Shown here: piece by piece, positions 56,094 through 56,662 of the stretch
Layout of the letters: every line of letters starts with the position of its first letter
Position numbering within the stretch: the stretch's first letter is position 1
From: Streptococcus sp. A12
GTDB lineage: Bacteria; Bacillota; Bacilli; Lactobacillales; Streptococcaceae
NCBI RefSeq assembly: GCF_905372335.1
Contig: NZ_CAJPOU010000004.1
Coordinates: 1-56,662 of the forward strand
DNA length: 56,662 bases
Reading direction: 5' to 3'
Program-made: the position numbers and the translations under genes
The notes under the pieces: generated by a model
Database searches by the model: none
Seen by the model: only the letters and a program-made list of their open reading frames with translations
What the model was told of the DNA's origin: nothing

Positions 56094-56662
56094 TTAGTAA
56101 AGATCTAAGTAGTTATCAATTTCCCATTGTGAAACAAAGGTTGCGTAGCTTGCCCACTCGATCCGTTTGGCTTCCAAGAAGCTGGTATAGATATGTTCAC
56201 CAAGAGCATCCTTAACAACTTCATCTTCGGTCAAAGCTTTCAAAGCATTGTGAAGAGTAGATGGGAGGTCAGTGATTCCAGCTTCTTTACGCTCTTCTGC
56301 AGTCATGATGTAGATGTTTTCTTCGATAGGAGCTGGTGCTTCGATTTTGTTTTCAATACCGTGCAAACCAACTTCCAAAAGAACAGCCATAGCAATATAT
56401 GGGTTGGCCATTGGGTCTACGGAACGCAATTCCAAACGTGTTCCCATACCGCGTGAAGCTGGTACACGGACCAATGGTGAACGGTTGCGGCCAGCCCAAG
56501 CGATGTAAACAGGTGCTTCATAACCTGGTACCAAACGTTTGTAGGAGTTAACGGTTGGGTTCATGATGGCTGTGTAGTTGTAGGCGTGCTTGATCAAACC
56601 GCCAAGAAAGTGATAAGCTGTTTCTGACAACTGCATTCCTTTTGGATCATTTGGATCAAAGA
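56094..56662 (-). CDS. glnA: Glutamine synthetase, C-terminal part (5' end beyond window)
   Basis: About 189 C-terminal residues are present and the frame stays open to the right edge (FDPNDPKG precedes the first internal Met). NPTVNSYKRLVPGYEAP and the catalytic-site stretch WAGRNRSPLVRVP, then RLELRSVDPMANPYIAMAVLL, identify type I glutamine synthetase, which makes glutamine from glutamate, ammonia and ATP. In streptococci it is normally in a glnR-glnA operon; that part is outside the window. Confidence 0.97.
   Translation of the reverse strand, partial: FDPNDPKGMQLSETAYHFLGGLIKHAYNYTAIMNPTVNSYKRLVPGYEAPVYIAWAGRNRSPLVRVPASRGMGTRLELRSVDPMANPYIAMAVLLEVGLHGIENKIEAPAPIEENIYIMTAEERKEAGITDLPSTLHNALKALTEDEVVKDALGEHIYTSFLEAKRIEWASYATFVSQWEIDNYLDLY

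Noticed and set aside
1..56662. CRISPR arrays, tRNA or rRNA genes, complete insertion sequences, phage structural genes
   Set aside because: Looked for on both strands; no regular spacer-repeat arrays, no cloverleaf, no transposase and no capsid or tail gene could be supported.

Overview
The window looks like part of a low-GC Firmicute chromosome, most likely an oral (viridans-type) Streptococcus. The evidence is the gene set and order: mutS2-cvpA-zapA, rnhC-lepB-recD2, pflB, the classical mevalonate genes, cppA, pepX, rocS, tsaB-rimI-tsaD and rpoY-rnjA, followed by a partial glnA. The species cannot be fixed from the sequence alone.

Bases 1 to about 15.4 kb are the inner part and one flank of an AT-rich conjugative or mobilisable element, almost entirely on the minus strand. 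From right to left it holds a replication module (a 45-aa protein with a sliding-clamp motif, a 166-aa HTH-like protein, a 31-aa CxxC microprotein and a primase-like protein that also ends in a clamp motif). Next come small membrane and thioredoxin-like proteins and one lone plus-strand cargo gene at 10.06-11.02 kb. A hairpin-rich intergenic region at 7.6-7.95 kb is a good oriT candidate. It sits directly upstream of a relaxosome operon: two ribbon-helix-helix-like proteins, a membrane-anchored nuclease, a 149-aa protein and a MobP2-like relaxase. A large TOPRIM/DUF3991-type protein runs off the left edge. Coupling protein, mating-pore ATPase and integrase are not in the window, so the element is cut off on the left. 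A 10-bp palindrome, TTCAGCTGAA, occurs nine times in this element and was not found by eye in the 41 kb of chromosome.

From 15.5 kb on the window is ordinary chromosome. It carries dipeptidase, mutS2, cvpA and zapA (minus); gpx, rnhC, lepB and recD2 (plus); dinB (minus); pflB and a two-part threonine/serine exporter (plus). The mevalonate pathway is laid out as two convergent operons, mvaS-mvaA against mvaK1-mvaD-mvaK2-fni, meeting at a perfect bidirectional terminator. Together these six enzymes carry acetoacetyl-CoA to IPP/DMAPP. Next are a serine hydrolase, cppA, a membrane-tethered papain-like protein, pepX, rocS and a DnaQ-like exonuclease. A 0.4-kb hairpin array with 14-bp terminal inverted repeats lies between the exonuclease and ebfC.

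The last 12 kb contain mntH broken by a one-base frameshift, and an orphan ComE/BlpR-like pseudo-receiver whose promoter carries a 21-bp-spaced direct repeat. They also contain a flavoprotein, a sodium:neurotransmitter-type transporter, a lipoprotein gene cut by an in-frame stop, azlCD, the t6A genes tsaB/tsaD with rimI, rpoY-rnjA behind a possible attenuator, and the 3' part of glnA. No tRNA, rRNA, CRISPR array or complete insertion sequence was recognised.
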